Shown: positions 8,331-16,792 of the stretch, one piece after another | Position numbering within the stretch: position 1 is the stretch's first letter | Layout: every line of letters starts with the position of its first letter | Assembly (NCBI GenBank): GCA_903789595.1 | Contig: CAIFEZ010000020.1 | Coordinates: 1 to 64,000, forward strand | Origin: an uncultured eubacterium 1-6 | GTDB taxonomy: Bacteria; Bacillota; Clostridia; Lachnospirales; Lachnospiraceae | DNA: 64,000 nucleotides | Direction: 5' to 3' | Notes under the pieces: generated by a model | Database searches by the model: none | Told to the model about the DNA's origin: nothing | What the model saw: the letters and a program-made list of their open reading frames with translations, nothing else | Made by a program: the position numbers and the translations under genes

Positions 8331-9184
8331 AAAAAGGGCGCGATCCCGGCCAGCAGAATGATCATGCAGAGATAGGCTCCTTTATGCTCGATTTTTCTGT
8401 ACCAGATCAGCTTCTGTCCGTCCGCCTCCTCCGGAAGCAGATACTCCTCCGACAGATCTCTTCCGTTCCTCGCGGCTCTCTCATTCAGCATCTCACTTTC
8501 CTTTTGAATTCTTTTTCGCACCGCCTCCTTTTCTCTGGAAGGATACACCGTCATCACCCTCTGATATTCTTCCTCCTCTCCTGACAGTGAGAGCTTTCCG
8601 GTCAATGTCACCTCCTCCCCGTCCTCCGGAACCTCGGGGGAGAGAACGCCCTCCCAGCTGACAAGATCCGGCCGGTCGGTGGACCACTCCGCCGTCATCG
8701 AAGGATTCGTGAAGCTCTCCGGAAGCTCCAGGTTCCACTCGACCCTTTCGAAATCTTCGTTTCTTCCCAGGATTCTCCCGTCCAGCGCCTGTATCTCCTT
8801 TCGCAGCTCTGCTTCCGCCGCCCGGGAGGAATAACCCGGTCCCTGTATCTCAATTGTGATCTTCTCCTTTTCGCCCCTGCCGGAGGCAACGGCCAGATCC
8901 ACCTGTTCTCCCGCGGTTTCCCCCGATGTCCTCCTCACGGATTGCACCGTCTCCCAGTCTCCCTCCTGTATTTCCCGAAAGACCAGCACTCCTGTGGCCG
9001 CGGTACTGAGGATCAGTACGAGGAAAAAGGCCCCGGATATCTTCTGATGACGGAAAAGCCAGATGACAGCCGCTGCCGTAGCTGCCGGAAGCACCATTTT
9101 AATCAATTTTTCCTCCCTTCCCGCTGTAAACGATTCACACCTCAATCCTGCACAGCTTTCTTCCCGCCAGAAACGCACCCGCAT
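8255..9184 (-). CDS. TadC-like protein, N-terminal part with Ig-like region (split gene)
   Basis: Two membrane segments near residues 30-70 are followed by an extracytoplasmic-looking region of about 170 residues with a beta-rich Ig-like pattern, then a third membrane helix (GAYLCMIILLAGIAPFL). After this the frame runs into an Arg-rich nonsense tail, while the T2SSF domain resumes in another frame at 8330. The gene starts inside the end of tadB (50-nt overlap), as expected for coupled tadB-tadC. The insertion of a large domain before T2SSF appears to be a feature of the clostridial family from memory. The frameshift may inactivate the platform protein. Confidence 0.7.
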   Translation of the reverse strand: MRVRFWREESCAGLRCESFTAGREEKLIKMVLPAATAAAVIWLFRHQKISGAFFLVLILSTAATGVLVFREIQEGDWETVQSVRRTSGETAGEQVDLAVASGRGEKEKITIEIQGPGYSSRAAEAELRKEIQALDGRILGRNEDFERVEWNLELPESFTNPSMTAEWSTDRPDLVSWEGVLSPEVPEDGEEVTLTGKLSLSGEEEEYQRVMTVYPSREKEAVRKRIQKESEMLNERAARNGRDLSEEYLLPEEADGQKLIWYRKIEHKGAYLCMIILLAGIAPFLWGRTGKRRRSRSEGRCLPASIRSW

Positions 9185-9941
9185 ACAGAATCAGACAGAA
9201 GGTCATCAGGACGGCACCTGCCGGATTTCCGTAAATTCTGTCGGAGAATCCTTCGAATGTCACCCTCATGTATAGGATGATTCCCGCCGGCATGAAGCTC
9301 ATGATACTCTGCTCATATCTTCTGGCAGCTGTAACCGTATCAATTTCCTGCCGGGTGTCGATCTTCCCGCAGATATTTCTCCAGGTTGACTCCAGGATGT
9401 GGCTCATATCTCCGCCTGTCCGCTTTGCGATCACCAGAACCTCTCCGAAATTCATGATATCCTCCACCCCGCTCCGCGTTCCGAGCTCAAGGAACAGCTG
9501 CTCTGCCGGTTTTCCGAACCGCATCTGCCCTGTAATATCCTTCAGTTCCACTGCCAGCGCGTCCTTTCTGCCATACAGCTTCGCGAGGTCGGCAGCCGAC
9601 ATGCGGACACCGTTTTCCAGAGAGTATCCGGCTAGAAGATTGGTGTGCAGAGAGGACAGAAAATCCCGGAAATGATAATTCAGCAGCCGCTGCCTCTCCT
9701 CCCTCTTCTGCTTCTTCTTCGCGAAAAGATAGAAAACCATGACCGGGATGGCCGCCGGCACCGCATAAACCGAGTTGTAGCACAGCCATACCACGCACAG
9801 TCCCAGAAGCAGACCGGCCGAACCGTACTTCAGAAGCTCCGGAGCTGTGAAATGATAAACCCGATAGTCCGTTCTGCCTTTCTCACGGGAGGTCCCGCCT
9901 CCTCCAAAGCTTCTCCAGTTTTTCACGATTTCCAAGCTCAT
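9135..9941 (-). CDS. tadB: TadB-like inner-membrane platform protein (T2SSF family)
   Basis: Two N-terminal membrane helices (LLKYGSAGLLLGLCVVW and following) precede a T2SSF domain (FRDFLSSLHTNLLAGYSLENGV), and two helices close the protein. This is the usual TadB layout of 268 residues. The domain should interact with the TadA ATPase to drive pilin insertion. The start overlaps the end of tadA by 59 nt, which is long, so translation is presumably coupled; the next in-frame starts lie deeper in the protein. Identity to the TadB/TadC class is clear from order and fold. The letter B rests on position after tadA. Confidence 0.85.
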   Translation of the reverse strand: MSLEIVKNWRSFGGGGTSREKGRTDYRVYHFTAPELLKYGSAGLLLGLCVVWLCYNSVYAVPAAIPVMVFYLFAKKKQKREERQRLLNYHFRDFLSSLHTNLLAGYSLENGVRMSAADLAKLYGRKDALAVELKDITGQMRFGKPAEQLFLELGTRSGVEDIMNFGEVLVIAKRTGGDMSHILESTWRNICGKIDTRQEIDTVTAARRYEQSIMSFMPAGIILYMRVTFEGFSDRIYGNPAGAVLMTFCLILYAGAFLAGRKLCRIEV

Positions 9942-11091
9942 TGACTTTTCTCAGCACTCCTTCTCTGTCCCGTTCAAACAGGGTGCGGATCACCGGCTCC
10001 TCTCCCTTCATCCCGGAAATCTCCGCGATTTCTCCGAGCCTCCTTGTCCCGTCTGCCTCCCTCGTCAGATGAATCATGATCTCCACTCCGGACACAATCT
10101 GCCTGCGGATGACGGAAACCGGAAGCTGCTCTCCCATCAGAACCATCATTTCCAGCCTCGAAATCATATCCCTCACACTGTTGGCATGTGCTGTGCCCAG
10201 GCTTCCGGAATGTCCCGTATTCAGGCACATCAGAAAATCCTCCGCCTCGGCTCCGCGCACCTCTCCTATGATGATCCGGGTCGGCCGCATTCTGAGGGCC
10301 GCCTTGATCAGATCCCGGATCGTGACGGCATGCGCCCCGTCCAGGTTTGCGTCTCTCGCCTCCATCCGCACCAGATTCGGAATGCCCTGAAGCTGGAGCT
10401 CGGCGTTGTCCTCAATCGTGATGATCCGCTCCTCAGACGGAATACAGGAGGAAAGCGCGTTCAGAAATGTCGTCTTCCCCGTCGATGTGCCTCCTCCGAT
10501 TAGCATCGAATACCGTGCCTCCACGAGATCCCGCAGAAAAACCGCCGCTTCTCTTGTCACACTTCCCCAGCGGATCAGATGATCAAGCGTCACCGCCTCC
10601 TCCGGAAAACGGCGTATCGTGAGAATCGGTCCGTCGAGCGCGATCGGATTCAGGACAACGTTCACGCGCGAGCCGTTGTCGTCCGGAAGCCTTGCGTCCA
10701 CAATCGGTCTCTGTTCATTCACCACCCGGTTGCATCTTCCCACAATCTGCTGAATCACGTCCTCCAGCCTCTCTCTTGAGGCAAAGTGCCTTTTCCACGA
10801 ATACAGCCGGCCTCCCTTCTCAAAAAAAATATGGCGGTATCCGTTTACCATGATCTCCGTGATCTCCGGGTCGTCCATCAGCTCCTGCAGGACATCCAGC
10901 CTGCGCACCGAATAGAACAGCGATTTGTGAAGCTGCTCCTTTTCCGCCAGCGACAGCGGTGACGCAGACGGTTCCTTCAGAATCAGATCATCGATGAATT
11001 CCTGAATTTCCGCGTCCTCCAGATCCGGGTTATCCTCCAGATGATCCATCAGGCAGATCCGTATTTTCTCAAAGATGTCCTCGTTCCGCAT
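9883..11091 (-). CDS. tadA: TadA/CpaF-type secretion ATPase
   Basis: This is the motor ATPase of the Flp pilus. It has Walker A GGGTSTGKTTFLN, an Asp box (IITIEDNAELQL), Walker B (TRIIIGEVRGAEAEDFL) and a His box (TGHSGSLGTAHANS), all characteristic of the TadA/VirB11 type IV secretion ATPase family. At 402 residues it is complete. The ATG at 11091 has GGAGGAGGAAG upstream inside the end of tadZ, which it overlaps by 43 nt. It acts as a hexamer at the inner face of the membrane with TadB/TadC. Confidence 0.94.
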   Translation of the reverse strand: MRNEDIFEKIRICLMDHLEDNPDLEDAEIQEFIDDLILKEPSASPLSLAEKEQLHKSLFYSVRRLDVLQELMDDPEITEIMVNGYRHIFFEKGGRLYSWKRHFASRERLEDVIQQIVGRCNRVVNEQRPIVDARLPDDNGSRVNVVLNPIALDGPILTIRRFPEEAVTLDHLIRWGSVTREAAVFLRDLVEARYSMLIGGGTSTGKTTFLNALSSCIPSEERIITIEDNAELQLQGIPNLVRMEARDANLDGAHAVTIRDLIKAALRMRPTRIIIGEVRGAEAEDFLMCLNTGHSGSLGTAHANSVRDMISRLEMMVLMGEQLPVSVIRRQIVSGVEIMIHLTREADGTRRLGEIAEISGMKGEEPVIRTLFERDREGVLRKVNELGNREKLEKLWRRRDLP

Positions 11092-12125
11092 CGCTCTTCC
11101 TCCTCCGTTGTCTCTCCGGGATCCGCGCAGCCCCGAATGATCCTTCCCAGCCTTCCGGACATCTGTCTCTCCAGAAAATCACCCCCTCCGGGCATGCCGT
11201 CGGGGTCCGGAAGTATCACCTCGCGTATCCTCTCTCTGCCCGCGCACGCCTCCAGCTCGTCGGCAAACGCCCGGTTTCGCATTCTGGAAACCGGATCGTC
11301 ATGCGCGATGACATAGATCTCCTCACAGCTCTGCAGCAGCTCCTCAAACCCTTCCATCTGCCAGTCCAGATCCAGAAGAATTCTGCGATAAGTACTGGTC
11401 CTTGTCAGTTCCCCGATCATCCCGGTCCACTGCTCCTCTGTCATCTCCGCGATGTCCGACGCATCCTTCACGGGAAGCAGATAATCCAGCTGGCCGAATT
11501 TGCCAAGCATCGTATTCAGCTGGTAAATCAGTCCGCTCCTGCCCCTCCGGTAGAAATACATCAGATCACTGAGCGTCCGCATGCCTTCCTTTTCGTCAAG
11601 GAACTGCTCCATGCCAGACCTCGGCTCCAGGTTCAGATAAAGACTCGGAAATCTTTCCGCAAGGATACGCCCGTACAGCATGGAAAAAATCACCTTCTGC
11701 CCCGGGTCAGACACGGAGCATATCCCGGTTCTCAGGCAGGACGGTTTCGCGATAACTTCCGGACCCGTCGCGGCTTTCTCCGCACCGTAACAGTCCATGA
11801 CCTCTCTGACCACGCGGCTCTGGCTCTGGTATTTGTAGACCTGCCGGCACTTCGCCTTTTCCGGAAATGCATCATTCAGGAGATCGGCGCCGTCCTCCGT
11901 CAGAACGATCACCGTCCCGACATCCATCTGACGCACCTCGTCATCGGCGGCCTTTTCCGAAATCAGCAGAATCTCAATGTGATGACCTTTTGCAAATTCT
12001 CTCAGCGTCTCCACCGAGGTAAAGCTCTGGATTTCAAACGGAAGATTTTCCTTCTCCGTCAGATAATTCATGAAACGAACCGCATATTCTCTTTCCGTGT
12101 CGCACACGGCAAGTATTTTTTTCAT
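11049..12125 (-). CDS. TadZ/CpaE-like pilus localisation protein
   Basis: The N-terminal 120 residues are receiver-like (ILAVCDTEREYAVRFMNYL). The second half has the MinD/ParA-like fold of TadZ, but the Walker A lysine motif is absent, as in the degenerate clostridial members (SVSDPGQKVIFSMLYGR occupies its place). It lies directly upstream of tadA, the standard order. TadZ proteins mark the pole or assembly site for the pilus. Loss of ATP binding suggests a purely structural role here. The family call rests on fold pattern and position rather than one strong motif. Confidence 0.8.
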   Translation of the reverse strand: MKKILAVCDTEREYAVRFMNYLTEKENLPFEIQSFTSVETLREFAKGHHIEILLISEKAADDEVRQMDVGTVIVLTEDGADLLNDAFPEKAKCRQVYKYQSQSRVVREVMDCYGAEKAATGPEVIAKPSCLRTGICSVSDPGQKVIFSMLYGRILAERFPSLYLNLEPRSGMEQFLDEKEGMRTLSDLMYFYRRGRSGLIYQLNTMLGKFGQLDYLLPVKDASDIAEMTEEQWTGMIGELTRTSTYRRILLDLDWQMEGFEELLQSCEEIYVIAHDDPVSRMRNRAFADELEACAGRERIREVILPDPDGMPGGGDFLERQMSGRLGRIIRGCADPGETTEEEERCGTRTSLRKYGSA

Positions 12126-12200
12126 CGGTCTCTCTCCTTCCCGGACCCTTTCCTAAACTGACAGTCTCCGTATGTCTTTCTGCGTATTCGAAGCGCCTGT

Positions 12201-12743
12201 TCAATACAGCCCGGCCGCCCAGGGGATCAGCCCGGCGAACACATAAACCGCCAGATGCACCCGCTCCTCCGGACGGCTGCTATTCCAGTATGGTTCCCAC
12301 ATGACAGATGGCCGGAGCAGGACAGCGGATCGGACTATGTATATATATGTCTTCAGATATCGGAATCTTTCAGAAAAGCAGACGCGGTTTGAATCAGGCC
12401 ATGAAATGCAGGAACGCAGAACGGCACAGACAGCCGCCGACAGAAAAGTAAGCAGGAGCAGGCGGAGAATCTGACCGGGCGCCATAAACACCCCGATCAG
12501 CATCAGAAGCTTGACATCACCCGCCCCGATCATCCGGAGCAGATAGAAAGGGAACAGAAGCAGAAGGGGAATCAGCGCAGACAGAAATTCCGGATGCCGG
12601 TAGCTGTCCCGGAACAGCAGGAGCTGCCCCGCCAGACTGAAAAGAAGTCCGGTCAGAAGCCACAGGTTCGGGATCCGCTCCTCCTTCAGATCAAAGAGCG
12701 CCGCTCCCTCTGCAAGAGTCAGAACGAGAAAACGTGTATTCAT
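12201..12743 (-). CDS. A24-family prepilin peptidase (TadV-like), first gene of Tad operon
   Basis: This polytopic membrane protease has catalytic aspartates in LFDLKEERIPN near residue 18 and in the GAGD motif near residue 74, followed by hydrophobic helices. Its 180 residues fit the short TadV/CpaA class lacking the N-methylation domain. It begins the operon, about 145 nt after a good candidate promoter. A second A24 protease is encoded at 4307-4720, so the pathway may divide pilin and pseudopilin processing between two enzymes. No strong Shine-Dalgarno precedes the ATG at 12743. Confidence 0.87.
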   Translation of the reverse strand: MNTRFLVLTLAEGAALFDLKEERIPNLWLLTGLLFSLAGQLLLFRDSYRHPEFLSALIPLLLLFPFYLLRMIGAGDVKLLMLIGVFMAPGQILRLLLLTFLSAAVCAVLRSCISWPDSNRVCFSERFRYLKTYIYIVRSAVLLRPSVMWEPYWNSSRPEERVHLAVYVFAGLIPWAAGLY

Positions 12744-12888
12744 AAAATCATTCTTTCATCAGGAATTTGTATAACAGATGGAACAGATGCAGTCGATGTA
12801 TGACTGGCGCAACAGATGTGTAACTGATACGATAGATGCAGAGCCGCTGCGAAAGATGTGCGGCCGCTGTGACAGCTTTGATGATATA

Positions 12889-12917
12889 AGAATATAATGC
12901 GGACTGCTCTTTTTCAA
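12889..12917 (-). promoter_or_regulatory. Candidate promoter of the Tad operon
   Basis: On the minus strand TTGAAA and TATTCT are separated by exactly 17 nt. The leader of about 135 nt contains several spaced CATCTGTT-like repeats (about 12770-12870) that could be protein-binding sites. That last point is inference. Confidence 0.6.
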
Positions 12918-12987
12918 GCCGGCAGAATATGTCACTATCCACAAAAATTTTTCCGGATTTTGTTGCATTTTTTCTTCCGGTACTTTG

Positions 12988-12996
12988 TGGTATAAT
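12988..12996 (+). promoter_or_regulatory. Extended -10 element beside TraX-like gene
   Basis: TGGTATAAT is a perfect extended -10. It lies only about 10 bases before the ATG at 13006, and GAGG at 12997-13000 directly follows. If used, it would give a nearly leaderless mRNA. A better upstream promoter may exist. Confidence 0.35.
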
Positions 12997-13005
12997 GAGG
13001 TGCTT

Positions 13006-13743
13006 ATGAAGAATGCAAGCCACTCCTTTCCCGTAAAAAAATTAACTCTGAGCGGAAACGAATTGAAAATCATCGCCTGTATCAGTATGTTCCTGGACCA
13101 TTTCGCGAAGGTATTTCAGAACGAGCTGAGTCCGGCCCTGTACTTTGTGCTGGATAACGTCGTCGGAAGACTTGCCTTTCCCCTCTTCTGCCTTCTTCTG
13201 GCGGAGGGGTATTTCCACACAAGAAACCTCCGGAGGTATCTGCTGCGGATCGCGCTTCTTGCGCTGGTTTCGGAAATTCCCTTCGATCTCGCCATGTCGG
13301 ATCAGGTTCTGGACCCCGGCTGGCAGAACACCGTATTTACCCTTCTGCTGGGTCTGATGATGTTCTGCGTTCTCGATTTTGTCCGGAGAAAATCGTCCCC
13401 GGGCCGGCTTCCCGCCGTACTGCTTCAGATACTGACCGTCGCCGCGTTTGCCGCATCCGCATGGGCGCTTCGCACGGACTATGACATCTTCGGGATCGGC
13501 GCTCTCGCATGCTTTTACTATCTCAACGGGCGAATTTACCGAAATCCCGTGACCGCGGATCTCTGGGCGTGCTTCTGTCTGTTTCAGGAACCGGCATCCT
13601 TTCTGTCCCTTCTTCCCGCGGCGTTCTACAGCCGCACCCGGGGAAGGCCGGGAATGAAATATTTCTTCTACGTTTTCTACCCGCTGCATCTGCTCCTGCT
13701 GGTCTTTCTCCGTGAATGGATCCGCGGCAGATACGGACTGTGA
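13006..13743 (+). CDS. TraX family membrane protein
   Basis: This polytopic protein of 245 residues has about seven hydrophobic helices. Its family signatures are LKIIACISMFLDHFAK at the start, GRLAFPLFCLLLAEGY, and KYFFYVFYPLHLLLL at the end. TraX was first described as the F-pilin N-acetyltransferase. Chromosomal homologues are widespread in Firmicutes and their substrates are mostly unknown. The start is the ATG at 13006 with GAGG 5 nt before it, not the TTG used by the track. It is divergent from the Tad operon, so a role in modifying pilin is conceivable but unproven. Confidence 0.87.
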   Translation: MKNASHSFPVKKLTLSGNELKIIACISMFLDHFAKVFQNELSPALYFVLDNVVGRLAFPLFCLLLAEGYFHTRNLRRYLLRIALLALVSEIPFDLAMSDQVLDPGWQNTVFTLLLGLMMFCVLDFVRRKSSPGRLPAVLLQILTVAAFAASAWALRTDYDIFGIGALACFYYLNGRIYRNPVTADLWACFCLFQEPASFLSLLPAAFYSRTRGRPGMKYFFYVFYPLHLLLLVFLREWIRGRYGL

Positions 13744-13761
13744 TTCTGTGAATAATATAGG

Positions 13762-13880
13762 GACATTGCCGGCATTTCCGCTCACACGCAAAAATATCGG
13801 CCTTTCCGATCATATATGAAAAAATATCGGCCTTACTGCTTACACACACAAACCATCGGTTCTTCCGCTCACATATACAA
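13762..13880. repeat. Degenerate tandem repeat, about 30-bp unit, four copies
   Basis: Four imperfect units of the type AAAATATCGGCCTTNCNGCTCACATA fill most of the gap between the TraX-like gene and the NSS transporter. Confidence 0.6.
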
Positions 13881-13907
13881 AACAAATGAGGAGGATATCA
13901 ACTCGAA

Positions 13908-15341
13908 ATGGCATCTATGGAAAACCGGGCCGGATCCGGAAAGAAAAAATCAAAGACAGGCTCGTTCAGCGGACAGCTGGGATTTGTAATGGCCGCCGGA
14001 AGCGCGGTCGGCGTGGGAAATCTCTGGCGGTTCCCCTATCTCGCGGCAAAGGACGGCGGGGGACTTTTCCTCATCATCTACCTCTGTCTCGTCCTCACCT
14101 TCGGATTCACCCTTCTGACCTCCGACATCGCAATCGGGAGAAAAACGGGAAAAAGCTCGATTTACGCTTATGCCGCCATGCGGCCGCGCTGGAAGTTTCT
14201 CGGAATCATCACGTTTTTCGTCCCGGTCCTCATCATGACCTATTACGCGGTGATCGGAGGCTGGATCAGCCGCTATATCGTCGTATGTTTTACCGGAGCC
14301 GGAAACGCAGCCGCCGAAGACGGCTTCTTTTCTTTTTTCATTACCTCCCCGGTATCTCCGGTATTTTTCGCCCTGCTCTTCATGGCCGTGACATCCGTCA
14401 TCGTCTATAAGGGCGTGGAGGGCGGAATTGAATCGGTATCCAAATGGATGATGCCGATTCTGCTGGTCCTCATCGTTGCGATCGCCGTTTTTTCCCTGAC
14501 GCTCCGCCATACGGACGAAAACGGTGTCACCAGGACCGGCCTGCAGGGGCTTCTCGTCTACCTGACTCCGGATCTCTCCGGCCTGACCGTGGGAAGATTC
14601 CTGCAGATCCTTCTGGACGCCATGAGCCAGCTGTTCTTCTCACTCAGCGTCTCCATGGGAATCATGATCACCTACGGCTCCTATGTGAAGCCGGACGTGA
14701 ACCTCAGCCGCTCTGTCAATCAGATCGAAATCTTTGACACCGGGGTGGCACTCCTCGCCGGAATGATGATCATTCCGTCCATCTACGTATTCTCCGGAAC
14801 AGACGGCATGAGTGCGGGCACCAGCCTTATGTTCGTATCCCTTCCGAAGGTATTCTATGCGATGGGAACGCCGGGCATCTTCGTCGGCGCCACGTTCTTC
14901 ATCATGGCGGCCTTTGCCACACTGACCTCCTGCATTTCCGTTCTGGAAGCGATTGTCGCCAACTGTATGGAGCTGTTTCACGCCTCCCGGAAAAAGGTCA
15001 CCGTCATTCTGACTGTCATCTATATGGCCGCTTCCGCGGTCATCGCGCTCGGATACAGCATCTTCTACGTAGAAGTCAAGCTGCCCAACGGTTCCGTCGG
15101 ACAGCTTCTGGATATCATGGACTATATCAGCAACAGCTTCATGATGCCATTTATCTCCCTGCTCTCCACCATCCTGATCGGGTGGGTCGTCGGTCCGAAA
15201 TGGATCATCGATGAGATGGAGTCCAGCGGAGACCGGTTCACCAGAAAGAAGCTGTATATCGTCATGATCAAATATGTCGCGCCGGCCATGATGTTCGTCC
15301 TCTTTCTGCAGTCCACCGGCCTGCTGAACGCCCTGGCATAA
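13908..15341 (+). CDS. Sodium-dependent transporter, NSS family
   Basis: This neurotransmitter:sodium symporter (SLC6-like) protein has the hallmark GNLWRFPYL in TM1 and about 12 predicted helices over 477 residues. NSS proteins of bacteria such as LeuT, TnaT and MhsT import amino acids with Na+. The substrate here cannot be read from sequence. The track start at 13908 is preceded by GAGGAGG, at a rather long spacing of 13 nt, and a second in-frame ATG lies at 13917. The gene ends in a 14-bp tandem repeat that continues into the spacer, and a strong terminator follows. Confidence 0.9.
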   Translation: MASMENRAGSGKKKSKTGSFSGQLGFVMAAGSAVGVGNLWRFPYLAAKDGGGLFLIIYLCLVLTFGFTLLTSDIAIGRKTGKSSIYAYAAMRPRWKFLGIITFFVPVLIMTYYAVIGGWISRYIVVCFTGAGNAAAEDGFFSFFITSPVSPVFFALLFMAVTSVIVYKGVEGGIESVSKWMMPILLVLIVAIAVFSLTLRHTDENGVTRTGLQGLLVYLTPDLSGLTVGRFLQILLDAMSQLFFSLSVSMGIMITYGSYVKPDVNLSRSVNQIEIFDTGVALLAGMMIIPSIYVFSGTDGMSAGTSLMFVSLPKVFYAMGTPGIFVGATFFIMAAFATLTSCISVLEAIVANCMELFHASRKKVTVILTVIYMAASAVIALGYSIFYVEVKLPNGSVGQLLDIMDYISNSFMMPFISLLSTILIGWVVGPKWIIDEMESSGDRFTRKKLYIVMIKYVAPAMMFVLFLQSTGLLNALA

Positions 15342-15417
15342 CCGCCCTTTTATGAACGCTCTGGTATGAGCGCTCTGGTATCAACGCCCCGGTATGAGAA
15401 CGCCCCGGCATAAACGC
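15322..15417. repeat. 14-16-bp tandem repeat spanning the NSS stop codon
   Basis: Units of the type TATGAACGCYCYGG repeat about six times. They begin within the last codons of the NSS gene and continue into the spacer. Confidence 0.65.
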
Positions 15418-15444
15418 CTCTCCTCAGGCGCCTGCCGCTTCCTT

Positions 15445-15510
15445 CGCCGCAGAGCAGCACAAGTCCGGCCGTATCCGGATTTATCTATCCTGCCCTGCGG
15501 CGCTTTTTTA
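15445..15510 (+). terminator. Rho-independent terminator of the NSS gene
   Basis: The stem CGCCGCAGaGCAG / CTGCcCTGCGGCG is followed by TTTTTT on the plus strand. The T run overlaps the stop codon of the convergent Nudix gene, so the two genes end tail to tail. Confidence 0.75.
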
Positions 15511-16593
15511 CCCTCTGCCGCCCCTGCATTTCCCGTTTTCCCTCAGGTAATTCAGAACCCGGTCAAATTCGTCCGGGTAGATACAGGTTGCTTCTCTGTC
15601 CTCGGATACCATGCGGCGGCACTCCTCAAGATCCATCCATCGCACGCTCTCCACCTCGGATTTCTGGAGCACGAGACGGTTTTCATCGACCTCGCCCTTA
15701 TAGACGAACAGATGCGCGAATTCATGATCCCGGAACATCCGGCCGTGAAACTCCTTCTCATAACTTCCCTCGTGGACGCCCAGATATTCTAGATCGCCGG
15801 GGCCGGCATGAATTCCCAGCTCCTCGCCCAGTTCCCGCAGCGCCGACTCCGTCGGCTCGTCTCCGGCATCAATATGCCCAGCAGACGAGATATCTAGACA
15901 GCCCGGATTGGAATCCTTTTCGGCGCTGCGCTTCTGCAGAAGCACCTCCAGACCAGAGGGGCTGCTCTCCGACGGCCGCACAATCCAGATGTGGACCGTC
16001 CCGTGAGGATCTCCCTCCCGGTGCACGACATTCCGCTCCTGCACGATACCGCTTTTTGTGCCATCCTCGTTCAGGACATCGAACAGCTCCATCGGCCGAC
16101 CGTTCAGCGCCGCAGTCACCAGTCTGTCCTTTCCGTCATACACCAGCTTCAGGGAAAAAAACGGCACATTCTCGTCCAGAAGCCGGAAGAAAATCTTGTC
16201 GCCGGCCCAGAGATTCAGCTTCCAGACCTCCTCGATGCCGATCCACGCAAGCTCTCCCTCGTCGCATTCCGCCGGCTCGCCGGTATAAGCATCCGCCGTG
16301 AACAGGGACATGTATTCATAATCTCCCTTTCCGGAGTCAAAGGTCACAATTCCCCGGTACTTCCAGGATGTCAGCGTGTAGCCTGTTTCCTCCCGCACCT
16401 CCCGGACCACACACTCCTCCGGACTCTCGCCCAGCTTAAAATGACCGCCGACGCCGATCCACTTGTCCCTGTTTACATCATGCTTCTTCACGGTTCGGTG
16501 AAGCATGAGATATTTCCCGTCCTTTTTCAGGTAGCAAAGCGTGCTCATGTTCTTCAGATCATTTTTCTGTTTTTCCTTCTCGTTCTTCATCAT
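15508..16593 (-). CDS. Tandem double-Nudix hydrolase fusion
   Basis: Two complete Nudix boxes are present: GGHFKLGESPEECVVREVREETGY fits the first (MutT-like, near residues 45-70) and GHIDAGDEPTESALRELGEELGI the second. The second domain, with an ELFDVLNEDGT start, looks like the YfcD/IDI-like branch. Such proteins hydrolyse nucleoside diphosphates linked to other moieties, and each half may have a different substrate. I start at the ATG at 16593, 7 nt after GGGAG. The track's extra 140 N-terminal residues run antisense through repeats and the neighbouring gene and are not credible. The length is 361 residues. Confidence 0.86.
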   Translation of the reverse strand: MMKNEKEKQKNDLKNMSTLCYLKKDGKYLMLHRTVKKHDVNRDKWIGVGGHFKLGESPEECVVREVREETGYTLTSWKYRGIVTFDSGKGDYEYMSLFTADAYTGEPAECDEGELAWIGIEEVWKLNLWAGDKIFFRLLDENVPFFSLKLVYDGKDRLVTAALNGRPMELFDVLNEDGTKSGIVQERNVVHREGDPHGTVHIWIVRPSESSPSGLEVLLQKRSAEKDSNPGCLDISSAGHIDAGDEPTESALRELGEELGIHAGPGDLEYLGVHEGSYEKEFHGRMFRDHEFAHLFVYKGEVDENRLVLQKSEVESVRWMDLEECRRMVSEDREATCIYPDEFDRVLNYLRENGKCRGGRG

Positions 16594-16654
16594 CCGCATT
16601 CTCCCGCCATACAGCGGCACCGGCATTCCACAGCCGGGTGCTCCGTTTTCTTCT

Positions 16655-16730
16655 GATCCAACAGCCGGCCTTCTCTCATAATCAAACAGCCGGCTTTCTT
16701 TCGTAATCCAACAGCCGGTTCTCTTCAAGT
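16655..16730. repeat. 25-bp tandem repeat, three copies
   Basis: ATCCAACAGCCGG recurs at exact 25-bp spacing (16658, 16683, 16708), with a diverged copy near 16627. It fills the spacer between the lipoprotein stop and the Nudix start. Confidence 0.7.
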
Positions 16731-16792
16731 CCTTGTGAGCCGGCAGCCGTCTCTTCCGCCGGATACGCTGCATCCTGTGATCCCAAATTTCC

